A DNA stretch of 5,971 nt from Melioribacter sp. (GTDB lineage: Bacteria > Bacteroidota > Ignavibacteria > Ignavibacteriales > Melioribacteraceae): NCBI GenBank assembly GCA_016841125.1, contig JAENZU010000238.1, forward strand, positions 1-5,971, written 5' to 3'. Below, in pieces: positions 5,448-5,971 of this stretch. The translations under genes and the position numbers were made by a program. The notes under the pieces were generated by a model. The model had not been told where the DNA came from. It worked only from the letters and a program-made list of their open reading frames with translations, and ran no database searches. How positions within the stretch are numbered: the stretch's first letter is position 1; each line of letters starts with the position of its first letter.

Positions 5448-5872
5448 TATCGCTGCAGATTTAATGAGTTGAATACTTGATTAGAAATTTCGAAGAAATG
5501 TTTGTTGTTGGGAAATTTAGATTTGTACTCCCTTTCCATTTCATGCACTATCGAGTCGAGGTGACGCTCATAGGATTTAACGGTAGACTCCAACTGTTTC
5601 TCATCCGCGGGGAGTTTTATTTTACGAGGTCTGGTTCTATTGGCATAAAGTATATATTTGGCTTTGGTCAAACTCTCGGTTTGAATGAGTGATTCCCCTA
5701 CCGCATCGAGCAATTCGTAGGTGCCGAATAGTTCCGGTCCGAGTACGAGAGTTTTACCCGGCATATCAATTTCAATCATTAAATTGTGATCAATAAAATC
5801 ATCGGGAAAATTTTTTAGTTCTTTCCCCTTTAATTTGTCAATCCAATATTTTACAAATTCTTTTTCTATCAT
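5444..5872 (-). CDS. Conserved-looking hypothetical protein, 142 residues
   Basis: I do not recognise this family. It is a soluble, charged protein with no signal peptide or membrane segment. Residues 1-75 look like a small alpha/beta domain (FIDHNLMIEIDMPGKTLVLG at 26-45, a likely beta pair, then helices). Residues 82-142 are strongly charged and probably helical, following a basic RTRPRKIK patch (79-86) that could contact nucleic acid. ATG 5872-5870 lies 3 bp after the stop of the preceding gene, and its own TGA overlaps the methyltransferase TTG start. The tight packing indicates one operon and suggests, without proving, a role connected to the methyltransferase or ribosome. Codon use looks like that of the methyltransferase gene. 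Real gene: likely. Function: unknown. Confidence 0.8.
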   Translation of the reverse strand: MIEKEFVKYWIDKLKGKELKNFPDDFIDHNLMIEIDMPGKTLVLGPELFGTYELLDAVGESLIQTESLTKAKYILYANRTRPRKIKLPADEKQLESTVKSYERHLDSIVHEMEREYKSKFPNNKHFFEISNQVFNSLNLQRY

Positions 5873-5875
5873 CTA

Positions 5876-5971
5876 TTATTTAAAGTTATTATCAGCAGGT
5901 TCGGGATTTTCAATCCAATCGGCTACAAATATATTTGTCTCACGCGTCTCCTCTCTGTCGGCGCTTCTGTT
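5876..5971 (-). CDS. C-terminal end of an unidentified protein (partial)
   Basis: Thirty-one C-terminal residues, ending ADWIENPEPADNNFK, remain open to the right edge and stop at TAA 5878-5876, immediately followed by TAG and then the ATG of the next gene. The 3-bp spacing and common strand make it the first visible gene of the operon. The segment is hydrophilic and too short to assign to a family. Confidence 0.6.
   Translation of the reverse strand, partial: NRSADREETRETNIFVADWIENPEPADNNFK

Overview
The window is a moderately low-GC bacterial segment, probably from the Ignavibacteria/Chlorobi/Bacteroidota side of the tree. That placement is an inference. It rests on the protein types, the weak Shine-Dalgarno signals, and intergenic DNA full of short palindromic repeats of kinds I recall from such genomes. 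No rRNA or other phylogenetic marker is present.

Layout. (a) 1-2104, minus strand: a two-gene amino-sugar operon. A BadF/BadG-type sugar kinase (1178-2104) is followed 21 bp downstream by an AmpG-like MFS permease (1-1156) that runs off the left edge. The permease carries a soluble insertion of about 190 residues between two membrane helices. (b) 2105-2784: non-coding DNA dense in hairpins and dispersed repeats, ending in a candidate promoter. (c) 2785-3542, plus strand: a compact Fic toxin-antitoxin module. A 43-residue antitoxin starting at TTG carries the class I Fic inhibition motif SSKIEG. Its stop overlaps the start of a 209-residue Fic protein. (d) 3543-3992: a second repeat-rich gap repeating two of the elements found on the left, in the same order and orientation, so direct repeats flank the Fic module. 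(e) 3993-5971, minus strand: an operon of at least three genes, in transcription order the C-terminus of an unidentified protein, a 142-residue protein of unknown function, and an RsmF/NOL1-NOP2-Sun family RNA m5C methyltransferase. The last start overlaps the preceding stop.

How the genes work together. The left operon looks like import and phosphorylation of peptidoglycan-derived amino sugars. The right operon is RNA modification housekeeping with an unknown partner. Between them sits what looks like an acquired AMP-transferase toxin with its inhibitor, more AT-rich on hand-counted lines than its neighbours and bounded by repeats that could recombine. The most notable points are the unlisted small antitoxin, the Gly-to-Ile change in the Fic active-site motif, the direct-repeat bracket with a 62-bp slippage-type difference between copies, and the Calx-beta-like periplasmic domain inside the permease.
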